From a virus, in the IMG/VR virus record IMGVR_UViG_3300009176_000049, positions 1 to 39,753 of that record: a stretch of 39,753 bases of DNA; one strand, written 5' to 3'. Under the pieces are notes generated by a model that ran no database searches, was not told where the DNA came from, and saw only the letters and a program-made list of their open reading frames with translations. Positions 30,811-38,162 of the stretch are shown here, piece by piece; the first letter of the stretch is position 1, and each line of letters starts with the position of its first letter. The position numbers and the translations under genes were made by a program.

Positions 30811-31164
30811 TTAGTTCCACGGCGTGTGCAACGCCTCGACGATCGTGTTCACCCCGGTTCCGCCCGGCCCGGCGATCGACCCGAATGGCGCGTTGTTGGT
30901 CGACGTGGTCGTCACCTTGTTGTTGGTGTCGTCCCAGTAGACCTTCGTGCCCTGCGTGTAGTTTCCGATCATGGTCACGTCGTAGATTCCGCCGCCGATG
31001 GCGAGCGCGCCGGCGACGTTGTTGGCGATGTCCAGGTGGGCAATGCCACACGTCCACCCGGTCAGGTTTCCGACCAGGACGACTTGGCCCGCGGCGATGT
31101 TGCCGGCGGCCGGGGTGTAATCGGCGAAAATCGCGTCGCCGTGACGGTAACTGGCCTCGGCCAT
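30811..31164 (-). CDS. DUF2190 capsid cement/decoration protein
   Basis: A 117-residue protein. RHGDAIFADYTPAAGNIAAG, QVVLVGNLTG, GIAHLDIANNVAGALAIGG, GTKVYWDDTNNKVTT and FGSIAGP follow the DUF2190 small capsid decoration fold. This family often follows the major capsid gene in siphophages. Here the glycosyltransferase-methyltransferase gene lies in between, and the cement gene immediately downstream is a longer relative with a jellyroll C-terminus. Confidence 0.75.
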   Translation of the reverse strand: MAEASYRHGDAIFADYTPAAGNIAAGQVVLVGNLTGWTCGIAHLDIANNVAGALAIGGGIYDVTMIGNYTQGTKVYWDDTNNKVTTTSTNNAPFGSIAGPGGTGVNTIVEALHTPWN

Positions 31165-31166
31165 GA

Positions 31167-32492
31167 CTACTTCTCCTGAGAAACGAGGACCGGCGGCCGG
31201 ACGACCGCCAGCGAATCATGGCGGGAGAGCAGGTGGCCCCCGTCGCCGATCAGTTCGTCGACCGCCCGCGTCACGCCGGGGTCCCATCGACCATCGCATT
31301 CGCCCGGAGTGCGACGGTAGTCGTGAAAGGCCAGCAGGCCTCCGGGCCGCAGGACGGTTTTGGCCGCGTCGATGTCCGCCCGGACCGACTCGTACGAATG
31401 GTCGCCGTCGATGAAGACGAGGTCGAAGACGGCGGGGAGCGTGGGAACGACCTCGGCCGCCGTTCCCTTCCGGACGGTGACCCGGTCCGCGACGCCGTAG
31501 CGGGCGACGTTCCGGTTGAACGCGGCGAGTGTTTCGCCGGGCGTCGGCGTGGCCCGCCCGTCGAACGGGTCGACCGCGAAAACGTGTTCCGCCGTCTGCG
31601 CGAGACATACGGTCGACCGGCCGCAGTACGACCCGATTTCGAGAACGGTCTTTCCTTCGGCGAGGCGGCCGAGTTCACGCCCCTCGATTTCCGTGAGCCA
31701 GCCGGGCACGTCGTGCGGGAACCGGCCGGTCGGCGTGGCGTCCGCGTCGAGGACGCTGGCCGTGAAGTATTCCGAGTCGAACGGGTCGCCCCACGGGTCC
31801 TGGTTGCCGAAGTTGATCGGCCCGCGGTGGCCCATTTTGATCTTGCGGGTCGCCCCGACCTTCAGCCCGTACTCGTGGAAGCACCGGGACAGGTTCCAGT
31901 CTTCCGGCTCGCACTCCGGCATGTACCGGTTGTGCGTCGTGTTGAAAATGATCCGGTCGTTGACCTCGAAGTGGAACTTTTTCATCTGCCTTTCGTCGAA
32001 CCGGCAGACCCAGCACCCGGTATTGAGCAGGATTTTGTAGCCCACGTCCTGGCTGGTGAACGTCTCGGGCAGTCGGCAGACCTCCTTCATTGTCAACCGG
32101 CCGTGGACCCGCCACGTATTCCCGTCCGGCCGGGCCATGGCGATCGACGTTCGCCCCCGCTGGTCCTTGATCGGCGAGACGACGCCGAGCACGTCGAGGT
32201 TCTTCGCCTCCAGTTCGTCAATCGCCTTGTCGACCCAGAAGTCTTCCGGCTGGCAATCCCCGTGGAGCATGGCGAAGTAGTCGCACCCGGGGCCGGACCG
32301 GGCGCGATTCAGGGCCTCGCACCAGAGGATGTTCATGTTCTGGGCGAGCAGACTCCCGACCTGCTGCATGATGTGGACGTCGAACCGGCCGGCGGTGGAC
32401 CGGAACAGGGCCCGGGCCGCGTGGGGCGTAATGTCCCCATGGCTCGGCATCCCGAGGAGGACGGTCTTTCGTGGCAGGTCCGTCGTCATCAA
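31167..32492 (-). CDS. Glycosyltransferase-methyltransferase fusion
   Basis: A 441-residue protein. The N-terminal half (about residues 10-250) has a GT-A-like region: DYFAMLHGDC at 71-80 holds the aspartate that would bind the metal and sugar nucleotide, followed by DVLGVVSPIKDQRG and later GHRGPINFG (221-229). The C-terminal half is a class I methyltransferase: KTVLEIGSYCGRST (281-294, SAM loop), FAVDPFDG (305-312), DLVFIDGDHSYESVRADI (357-374) and LRPGGLLAFHDY (381-392). Both parts appear intact. It lies between the major capsid gene and the cement genes, suggesting modification of capsid glycans. Substrate is unknown. Confidence 0.75.
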   Translation of the reverse strand: MMTTDLPRKTVLLGMPSHGDITPHAARALFRSTAGRFDVHIMQQVGSLLAQNMNILWCEALNRARSGPGCDYFAMLHGDCQPEDFWVDKAIDELEAKNLDVLGVVSPIKDQRGRTSIAMARPDGNTWRVHGRLTMKEVCRLPETFTSQDVGYKILLNTGCWVCRFDERQMKKFHFEVNDRIIFNTTHNRYMPECEPEDWNLSRCFHEYGLKVGATRKIKMGHRGPINFGNQDPWGDPFDSEYFTASVLDADATPTGRFPHDVPGWLTEIEGRELGRLAEGKTVLEIGSYCGRSTVCLAQTAEHVFAVDPFDGRATPTPGETLAAFNRNVARYGVADRVTVRKGTAAEVVPTLPAVFDLVFIDGDHSYESVRADIDAAKTVLRPGGLLAFHDYRRTPGECDGRWDPGVTRAVDELIGDGGHLLSRHDSLAVVRPPVLVSQEK

Positions 32493-32528
32493 CTTCCTTC
32501 GCGGGAGTGAGTGGGTACCGGTCTGGGG

Positions 32529-32789
32529 TTACTTGTCCTTCGCCGGCGCCTTCGGGTGTTCGGCGGGGACGGTGCCCGAGAAGACCGGGGCGGGTGTCGG
32601 AGTGGCCTTTTTCTTCGGCGCGACCGGTTCGTCGGTGTGTTCCGCGAGGCCACGTTTCAGGAGCGTTTCGCCTTCCTTGTCGTCAACGTCGACGACCTCG
32701 CCCTCGCCGTAAGGGGGCAGGCCGGACGGCTGGTGCGTGACGGGGTCTTCGTCCTTCACCCCGATGTTCCGCAAGACTTTCAGTCGCAT
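32529..32789 (-). CDS. Small head-associated protein
   Basis: An 86-residue protein from ATG 32789. Residues about 1-50 (RLKVLRNIGVKDED, GEGEVVDVDDKEGETLLKRG, LAEHTDEP) follow a common phage head-gene pattern, where a short beta domain with E-V-V-D-V-D-D and an L-x-x-R-G-L-A-E ending lies after the major capsid gene. The C-terminal tail is rich in Lys, Pro, Thr and Ala and probably disordered. The frame extends 17 codons upstream but the ATG start fits the family. Confidence 0.6.
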   Translation of the reverse strand: MRLKVLRNIGVKDEDPVTHQPSGLPPYGEGEVVDVDDKEGETLLKRGLAEHTDEPVAPKKKATPTPAPVFSGTVPAEHPKAPAKDK

Positions 32790-32815
32790 GGCAGACTCCG
32801 CAGTCGGAAGGAATT

Positions 32816-32836
32816 CGGGGCCGGCGGTCGGCCCCG
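32816..32836 (-). terminator. Strong hairpin after the major capsid gene
   Basis: CGGGGCCG at 32816-32823 pairs perfectly with CGGCCCCG at 32829-32836 around a five-base loop. On the minus strand it lies 16 bases beyond the capsid gene's stop and before the next start. No U-run follows, so it may be an attenuator or an RNA-stabilising hairpin and not a full terminator. Confidence 0.5.
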
Positions 32837-32851
32837 TCAAGGTTCTGTCGG

Positions 32852-34444
32852 TTAGCTACCCGCGGAGCGGACACCGCCGCGGTATTCCTGAAGGGCAATG
32901 CCAAAATCAAAATATCCCCTCATCGCGATCCCGAGCGTGTTCCAGTCCATGTCGCTGGTCTCGACGATCGGCGTCTGCTGGCCGTTCAGGAACCCGACCT
33001 CGATCACCGGCATGTCGTTCGGGTCGGCGAGTAGGTACCACGCGGCGGCACTGAACCCCGTGTAACTGGAATTCGACATGTACGGCGAACTGACCACCCG
33101 GTACGCGCCGGCGAACGGGTTGTTCGCGGGCAGGAGCGAGTTGGCGGTAGTGGTCCCGGTAAGGGCGGTCGAACTCATCAACTGCAGCGCGAGGATGCGC
33201 AGGGCGGTCGGCACCAGGAGGATCTGCGCCTTCGCGGCCAGCGGCGTGCCGTCCGGGTCGGTCTGGGCGGTGAACACCACGTCGGCGGCGGTGAGGCCGG
33301 CAATGCCGAGCGCGGACCCGGCCCCGGTCGAGACGTTCGTGTGCCCCGACGTGAAGAAGGTGGAGTTGTTGAGGAAGATCGACCAGAACTTGTCGTTCAA
33401 CTTCAAGGCGCCGCCGCGGCCGAGCCGGCTCGACGCCCCGGTCAACGCCCCCAAGTCGTCATTGATGAGGTCGCGACGGTCGATGCCGAGCATCTTGCCG
33501 TAGGTGTCCGCCTGATTGGGGTAGGCCAGTTCGCCGAGGTCTCCGTGTTTCAACTCGCCCCCGCGGGGGACGAGTGAATACATGAGGCCGCCGGTCAGGG
33601 CGACGGTGCTGGTCGCCTTGAAGTCGTTGAACGTCCGGATCGCGGCCAGCATCCGCCAGGCGTCGTCGACCGCCATGAACGACTGGCGGAGGAACTTGTT
33701 CGCGACGTTCGACAGGATGTTCGGCAGGCTGTAGGTGCTCGGCCCGGCTTGACCGGCACGGAGGTCCGGCGTGTTGCCGTCGGCCCCGAACGCGGCGGCG
33801 AGGTTGCCCCGCAGGTTCGATTTGAGCGACCCGCCCCGATACCCGTTCTTCCGGGCGAACGTACCGATCAGGTCCGCGAGACCCAGCCCGCCGCGGAAGT
33901 TCTGGTGGGCGGCTTCCAGCGTGCGGGCGTCGTACTCCTTCTCGACCGTCGACAACCCGCCGGCCACGCACACCGCGGCCTCGATCACCTTGCCGGAGAC
34001 TTCCCGCTCGTCGTCCCGGCGGACGGTCATCGGCGCCCCGGGCCGGGCGGCGCGGATGAGCCGTAGTTCGGTTTCGGTGACGTTCCACTTCTTCTCGATC
34101 GCCTCACTGACGATCGACTCGCACGCTTCGAGGTTGGACGGGTTGGCCTGACCGTATTTGACGCCGAGAAGCGTAATCTGCTCCTGCCGGGCCTGTTCCG
34201 CCCGCATCGGCGCGAACGCGCCTTTGATATCCACCCCGGTCGCCTGTTCGGCGGGGTTCTTCGGGTCGGGCTTCCACTCCCGCTCGACGGCCGCCTTCAA
34301 CCGCTCCGACCCGGCCAGGTCGTCGTCCCCGCCGGAGGTCGACCGCTGCTCCGCCCGCCACTGGGCCTGGAGACGGCCCTTGGCCTTGTCGTTCAGGGTC
34401 GAAAGGTCGAACCCTTCGGCCACCGCCCACGCCTCGAATTCCAT
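32852..34444 (-). CDS. Major capsid protein (Mu gpT/HK97-like) with N-terminal scaffold-like extension
   Basis: A 530-residue protein from ATG 34444. Residues about 235-530 are capsid-like: PSTYSLPNILSNVANKFLRQ, a beta-rich core with LVPRGGEL, ADTYGKMLGIDRRDLINDD and LLVPTALRILALQLMSS, AAWYLLADPNDMPVIEVGFL and MRGYFDFGIALQEY near the end. The LVP-x-AL and WYLLADP elements are those of gpT-like capsid proteins. The first ~230 residues are helical and charged (EFEAWAVAEGFDLSTLNDKA, LGLADLIGTFARKNGYRGG) and may be a scaffold region removed by the S49 protease. It is longer than most HK97-fold capsid proteins for that reason. Confidence 0.8.
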   Translation of the reverse strand: MEFEAWAVAEGFDLSTLNDKAKGRLQAQWRAEQRSTSGGDDDLAGSERLKAAVEREWKPDPKNPAEQATGVDIKGAFAPMRAEQARQEQITLLGVKYGQANPSNLEACESIVSEAIEKKWNVTETELRLIRAARPGAPMTVRRDDEREVSGKVIEAAVCVAGGLSTVEKEYDARTLEAAHQNFRGGLGLADLIGTFARKNGYRGGSLKSNLRGNLAAAFGADGNTPDLRAGQAGPSTYSLPNILSNVANKFLRQSFMAVDDAWRMLAAIRTFNDFKATSTVALTGGLMYSLVPRGGELKHGDLGELAYPNQADTYGKMLGIDRRDLINDDLGALTGASSRLGRGGALKLNDKFWSIFLNNSTFFTSGHTNVSTGAGSALGIAGLTAADVVFTAQTDPDGTPLAAKAQILLVPTALRILALQLMSSTALTGTTTANSLLPANNPFAGAYRVVSSPYMSNSSYTGFSAAAWYLLADPNDMPVIEVGFLNGQQTPIVETSDMDWNTLGIAMRGYFDFGIALQEYRGGVRSAGS

Positions 34445-34460
34445 GTCAAGCTCCTTGAGG

Positions 34461-35312
34461 TCACTTGGCGGCGGCGAGCGCCTCCAGGGTGGAGTCCAAA
34501 CTGCGAATCCCGTCAATCAGTCGTTTGTCCAGTGCCTCGACGGCCGGGAACACCCCGCCGGTCCGCACCGCGGCCAGTTGGGTCCCGTTCAGGCCCCGGC
34601 CCTTTTGCACCGCGGCGTCGAAGTGGGTCTGTGTCTCGTTGACGAGGGTCTGGAAGTAGCCGGCCTGTTCGTCGGTCACCGCCGCCCCCGGCGTACCGGC
34701 GCCCTTCAACGGGCCGGTGGCGAAGACGAGGGCCTTGACCCCGTCCTTTGCGGCAGCTTCCGACAGGTCGTACACGGTCAAGACGGTGCCGATCGAACCG
34801 ACCAAGGCGGTCGGCGAGTTGGCGAACACGGCGTCGGCCTGCGAGGCGATCCAATAAGCGGCACTCGCCCCCAGGTCGTCGACGTGGGCCCAGACCGGTT
34901 TCTTCTTCCGCGCCGCCTTGACGTCGGCCGCGAGGTCGGCGGTCCCGGCCACGGTCCCGCCGGGCGAGTCGATCGCCAAGAGGATGGCCGAGACGTTGGG
35001 ATCGTTCGACGCCGCCCGCACGTCCCGGCGGAGTTGCACCGTCGACGTACCGCCCATCGACGACTGCGCCTTCATGAGCGTTCCGGCCGCCTTGATGACG
35101 GCGACGGTCTTGCCGTTCTTCCCCGTGAACATCTCCGTCTGCGAGGCCGGCTTCGGGGGCGGGCCGGCGGCCATGTGCCGGGGGAGGTCGGTGGCGTGGA
35201 CGATCCGCCACTGGGCGGCGAAGTAGGCCGGGTCAACGGCCCAGAGGCCGACGTAATCGCACAGCCGGGCGAAGGCGGGCACGGCGAGGGCGAGACCGTC
35301 ACGCATAGACAC
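34461..35312 (-). CDS. S49-family head maturation protease (lambda gpC-like)
   Basis: A 283-residue protein. It carries the S49 signature: AILLAIDSPGGTVAGTADLA (about residues 109-128), DDLGASAAYWIAS with nucleophile Ser150, and TGPLKGAGTP with general-base Lys203. This Ser-Lys dyad and spacing match SppA/gpC-type peptidases. Its place between the portal and the capsid genes fits a prohead protease that trims scaffold. The C-terminal part is short, with no long Nu3-like scaffold tail. The start overlaps the end of the portal gene by 14 bases. Confidence 0.85.
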   Translation of the reverse strand: MSMRDGLALAVPAFARLCDYVGLWAVDPAYFAAQWRIVHATDLPRHMAAGPPPKPASQTEMFTGKNGKTVAVIKAAGTLMKAQSSMGGTSTVQLRRDVRAASNDPNVSAILLAIDSPGGTVAGTADLAADVKAARKKKPVWAHVDDLGASAAYWIASQADAVFANSPTALVGSIGTVLTVYDLSEAAAKDGVKALVFATGPLKGAGTPGAAVTDEQAGYFQTLVNETQTHFDAAVQKGRGLNGTQLAAVRTGGVFPAVEALDKRLIDGIRSLDSTLEALAAAK

Positions 35313-36858
35313 GCCCCCTTCGCGTCGGGGCCAGGTCCGTGTCTTCCAAACTGTCGTCGTCGTAGGCGTTGGGGTCGTTTGGTCCCGGCTCCGGCGCGTT
35401 GGGGTCCATCGGCGCCCCCGGAACCACCGGTTTCGTCAGGCCGATACTCGCGTCCGGGTCGATCCCTTTCGCCCGCATGTACTCGCGTTCGACGGCCCGT
35501 TGATCCACCACCTCCCGCCAGTCGAGTCCGTCGGCCGCACACTCCGCGGCGAGCGTGGTCAGGTTGAGCCGCAACCGCAGTTCGATCGCCGTGGCGTCCT
35601 TGTACGGGTCGATCGACACGAACCCGTCCCACTGCCACTCCCACTCCCACGTGTTCACCGGCCCCAGTTCGACGGGAATGAGGCCGGCGACCGAGGCCGC
35701 CTCGGCGAGCCAAGCCCGGAACAACTTGTCGAGCACCAGGTGCCGGAACCGCTCGCGTTCGATCCAGACGACGCGGTGATAAGGGACGTGGTCGAGCCGT
35801 CCGGAAGAGTAGTTGTAACCGCTGGAATTACCAGTCGTTACGTTGAACGGAGCGAGCACCGGCCGGCCCATCTCGGCCCGTTTGTCGCCGACGAACTCCT
35901 TGTACGTGCCGGTCGGCTGTTCGGCTTTGAGTTGGCTGGCATCCCACCCTTCGGGCAGGGTCAGGAGCGCGTTCCGCGGAATGTCCACCTCTTCCATCGT
36001 GTCGAATTTGGGCGCCTCACCCCCCGCGTCGGCCGAGCCCGTCGTCTTCATGATCCCGGAGATGTTCGCCGCCGTCTCGGCCGCGCTGAGCACCGCCTTC
36101 CCGTACCGCCGGGTCTGGGCGCCGGTCTCGAGGGCGGACGCGAACTCGGACACGCCGCGGGCCTGCCCCGGCCGGCGCGGGCGGAACCAATGCACCATGA
36201 ACTCCGCGGGGACCTTGTCGGCCTTGATCCCCCAGAAAACGCCGTCGCCCGGGTGCTCTTTCAGGACGTGATAGATGGTCGGGTTGCCGGCCTTGTCGTA
36301 TTCGATGCCGTCGATCGCCAGCGGGTCGAACAAGTTGAACTCTGTCCCGCCCCACAACGGGGTGGCGATCTGTTCCGCTTCCATCACCTTGAGGTCGAGC
36401 TTGACCGGGTGGTCGATCATCTCGTTCGTAGTGAACTGGCCGAACGTCTCGCCGTCGGCCGGCTGCGGCTCCACCAGGAGCCGGAACTTCTCGGCCATGC
36501 CGGCGGCGCGGACCCACGCCTTGAACGACTTCATCACCACCATTGCCGCATCGTGCAGGTCCACCTCTACCGTGAGCTGGAGCCGCGGACCGGTGCCGAT
36601 CATGTCGTAGGCGAGGGTCTTGGTCAGCCCGTCGAAGTGCGGGTCGTTCTCGCGTTCGAGCCGCGCCCGGCGGCGGAGGGTCCGGCGGACATTGGTCCGG
36701 GTGGATAGGTTCGGCGAGAGGTCGTCGGCGGCGGCCCAGTGGTTGCGGTTCTGGCTCCCCGTCTGGGCGGCGTCGAACCGGGCCTGCATCCCACCGGCAG
36801 AACGGCGGGCGACGACTTTCGGCGCGGCGGCGGTCCGACATTGGGGGAAATTGGGCAC
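35299..36858 (-). CDS. Portal protein, lambda gpB type
   Basis: A 519-residue protein. Key elements: HWAAADDLSPNLSTRTNVRR (about residues 40-59), a lambda-gpB-type stem, LKVMEAEQIATP, EYDKAGNPTIYHVL and FRPRRPGQARGVSEFASALE, and later helical clip regions with RVVWIERERFRHLVLDKLF. The family (Phage_portal_2) forms the dodecameric portal ring through which DNA is packaged. Size, motifs and position between terminase and protease all fit. The C-terminal ~60 residues are Pro/Asp-rich. Confidence 0.85.
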   Translation of the reverse strand: MPNFPQCRTAAAPKVVARRSAGGMQARFDAAQTGSQNRNHWAAADDLSPNLSTRTNVRRTLRRRARLERENDPHFDGLTKTLAYDMIGTGPRLQLTVEVDLHDAAMVVMKSFKAWVRAAGMAEKFRLLVEPQPADGETFGQFTTNEMIDHPVKLDLKVMEAEQIATPLWGGTEFNLFDPLAIDGIEYDKAGNPTIYHVLKEHPGDGVFWGIKADKVPAEFMVHWFRPRRPGQARGVSEFASALETGAQTRRYGKAVLSAAETAANISGIMKTTGSADAGGEAPKFDTMEEVDIPRNALLTLPEGWDASQLKAEQPTGTYKEFVGDKRAEMGRPVLAPFNVTTGNSSGYNYSSGRLDHVPYHRVVWIERERFRHLVLDKLFRAWLAEAASVAGLIPVELGPVNTWEWEWQWDGFVSIDPYKDATAIELRLRLNLTTLAAECAADGLDWREVVDQRAVEREYMRAKGIDPDASIGLTKPVVPGAPMDPNAPEPGPNDPNAYDDDSLEDTDLAPTRRGRVYA

Positions 36859-37107
36859 TTACTGCGGCCCTCCGCCGGGAGGGACCGCCCGCGCCATCAT
36901 GACCCGACCCCACGCGGACCGCGGAGGGGTCGTCGTCTCCGCCGCCCACCGCCGCAGGGCGAGGAGTTTTTCGGGGTCGGTCGCCACGACGGTGACGCCG
37001 TCGACGGTCATCGACTGAACGCCTTCGACGGCGCCGGCCAGAATGGTCTCGTCGAGAGTTTCGATCAGCGTTGCCACGAACCACGGCCCCCGGGGGACGT
37101 GGTGCAT
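36859..37107 (-). CDS. Small head-to-tail or gpW-like protein
   Basis: An 82-residue protein. After a basic start (RGPWFVATLIETLDETILAG), residues about 30-50 (VQSMTVDGVTVVATDPEKLL) and the helix ALRRWAAE follow the order of lambda gpW-like and related small head-completion proteins: a helix, a beta hairpin with the VTVDG turn, then a helix. It sits between the large terminase region and the portal gene, where lambda gpW lies. A repeat copy lies directly upstream of its ATG. Confidence 0.6.
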   Translation of the reverse strand: MHHVPRGPWFVATLIETLDETILAGAVEGVQSMTVDGVTVVATDPEKLLALRRWAAETTTPPRSAWGRVMMARAVPPGGGPQ

Positions 37108-37111
37108 GGTG

Positions 37112-37138
37112 GGGGCGGGCGTAGCCCGTCAGGAAGTG
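37112..37138 (+). repeat. Intergenic repeat, copy C
   Basis: GTAGCCCGTC at 37121-37130 (followed by AGGAAGTGGGG) matches copy B over at least 30 bases with few substitutions. CGGGC at 37116-37120 can pair with GCCCG at 37124-37128 around GTA. It lies in the only sizeable gap near the terminase-side genes. Confidence 0.65.
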
Positions 37139-37173
37139 GGGAAAGAGCTGGGCGGGGAGAATTGAACTATCGG

Positions 37174-37416
37174 TTAGGTGGCAGACTTCCACTCGCCGCA
37201 CCAGTCGGTTGCGTGTGTGATCGGGAAAACACCCGCAGGCCATCCGTCTGAATTCACGGCAACCCCGGCACGTGGTGCGTGCCGACGACAAAAACCTTGT
37301 TGCACTTCGTCTTTCGGCCTTTGTTCCAAGCCGCCCCAATACTTACACGTCTCGCACCGGTCCGGCCGCGGCGGGGAATCGGTCGTCGGCAGGGGCAAGG
37401 GGGAAGCGGCCATCAT
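37174..37416 (-). CDS. Small Cys-rich zinc-binding-like protein
   Basis: An 80-residue protein. ATG at 37416 and 37413 are tandem (ATGATG), overlapping the stop of the upstream gene. C-x2-C-K-Y-W-G (CETCKYWGGL, about residues 21-30) with a later GFCRRHAP and WCGEW gives four cysteines and a histidine, arranged like a small phage zinc-finger family. It probably binds zinc and may act in DNA packaging or regulation, but the function is not known. Confidence 0.65.
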   Translation of the reverse strand: MMAASPLPLPTTDSPPRPDRCETCKYWGGLEQRPKDEVQQGFCRRHAPRAGVAVNSDGWPAGVFPITHATDWCGEWKSAT

Positions 37417-37814
37417 TTCGCCCCCGTCGGTTCCCATTCGACCGTCGCCCCTGCCATGTCCACTTCGCCGCCCAGCGCGTCCCGGGCCATGTCCATGATC
37501 ACGGGGGCCATGCGGGCGCGGAGTTTGTCGAGCCGTTCCTTCTCCCACCGGGCGAACTCCGCCGCTTGGGTCGGCTCGTCCACCTCATAGTTCCCGACGT
37601 TGTGACCGTGCTCGATTTCCAGAACGCCGGTGTAGGGCCGGTTGGTGACGGAGTCCCCGCTCAGGACGGCGTACCCTTCCGCCAACTGTTCCGGCGTCAC
37701 GATCCGGCGGGCGGGCACGAACACCCGCCGTGGAACTCCCGGCACCGCCGGTTCGCCCGCGCCGCCCGCCTCGAACGCGAGCACGTCGGAGAGGATTTCG
37801 CCGTTGGGGGTCAT
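37413..37814 (-). CDS. Hypothetical late protein
   Basis: A 133-residue protein. The N-terminal half has beta strands with a PRRVFVPARRIVTPEQ segment and the second half is a charged helix (FARWEKERLDKLRARM). It overlaps the preceding stop in the ATGATG pair. Position between the large terminase and the portal suggests a packaging accessory, but I cannot assign a family. Confidence 0.55.
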   Translation of the reverse strand: MTPNGEILSDVLAFEAGGAGEPAVPGVPRRVFVPARRIVTPEQLAEGYAVLSGDSVTNRPYTGVLEIEHGHNVGNYEVDEPTQAAEFARWEKERLDKLRARMAPVIMDMARDALGGEVDMAGATVEWEPTGAK

Positions 37815-37823
37815 GGGTGAGCC

Positions 37824-38162
37824 TCACGTGTTGATTTCAACCGGCGGTCTCACCGGCTCGACGTATTTACTCTTAAACACGGGCACCGTACCCGGCGTGT
37901 CCAGTACGAGCCGGGAATCGCCATAGTTGCTCAGGTCTCTACCATCCTTGCCGTCGACCAAAAAATCAAGCGAGACGTCATGCAAAAATAGGTCCGGCGG
38001 ATGCAGAGTGAAATCCCCGTTCAACTTCGCGTCCGGCGGCAATCCGAGCCCGGTAAAGTCGATCATTTCGGGGTGGTCGATGATCTTCGGAAAAACGGCG
38101 ACCAAGAAGTCCAGCAAGGGGACGCGGATCGTTGCGTAAGAAGGAGATTCCGTTTTCATCAC
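37824..38162 (-). CDS. Hypothetical late protein
   Basis: A 112-residue protein. YATIRVPLLDFLVAVFPKII, then an acidic LPPDAKLNGDFTLHPPDLFL segment, and a beta-rich end (RLVLDTPGTVPVFKSKYV). It has no Cys and no membrane segment. Its start overlaps the stop of the terminase gene. It follows the large terminase and may be a packaging cofactor; no family is recognised. Confidence 0.55.
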   Translation of the reverse strand: MMKTESPSYATIRVPLLDFLVAVFPKIIDHPEMIDFTGLGLPPDAKLNGDFTLHPPDLFLHDVSLDFLVDGKDGRDLSNYGDSRLVLDTPGTVPVFKSKYVEPVRPPVEINT

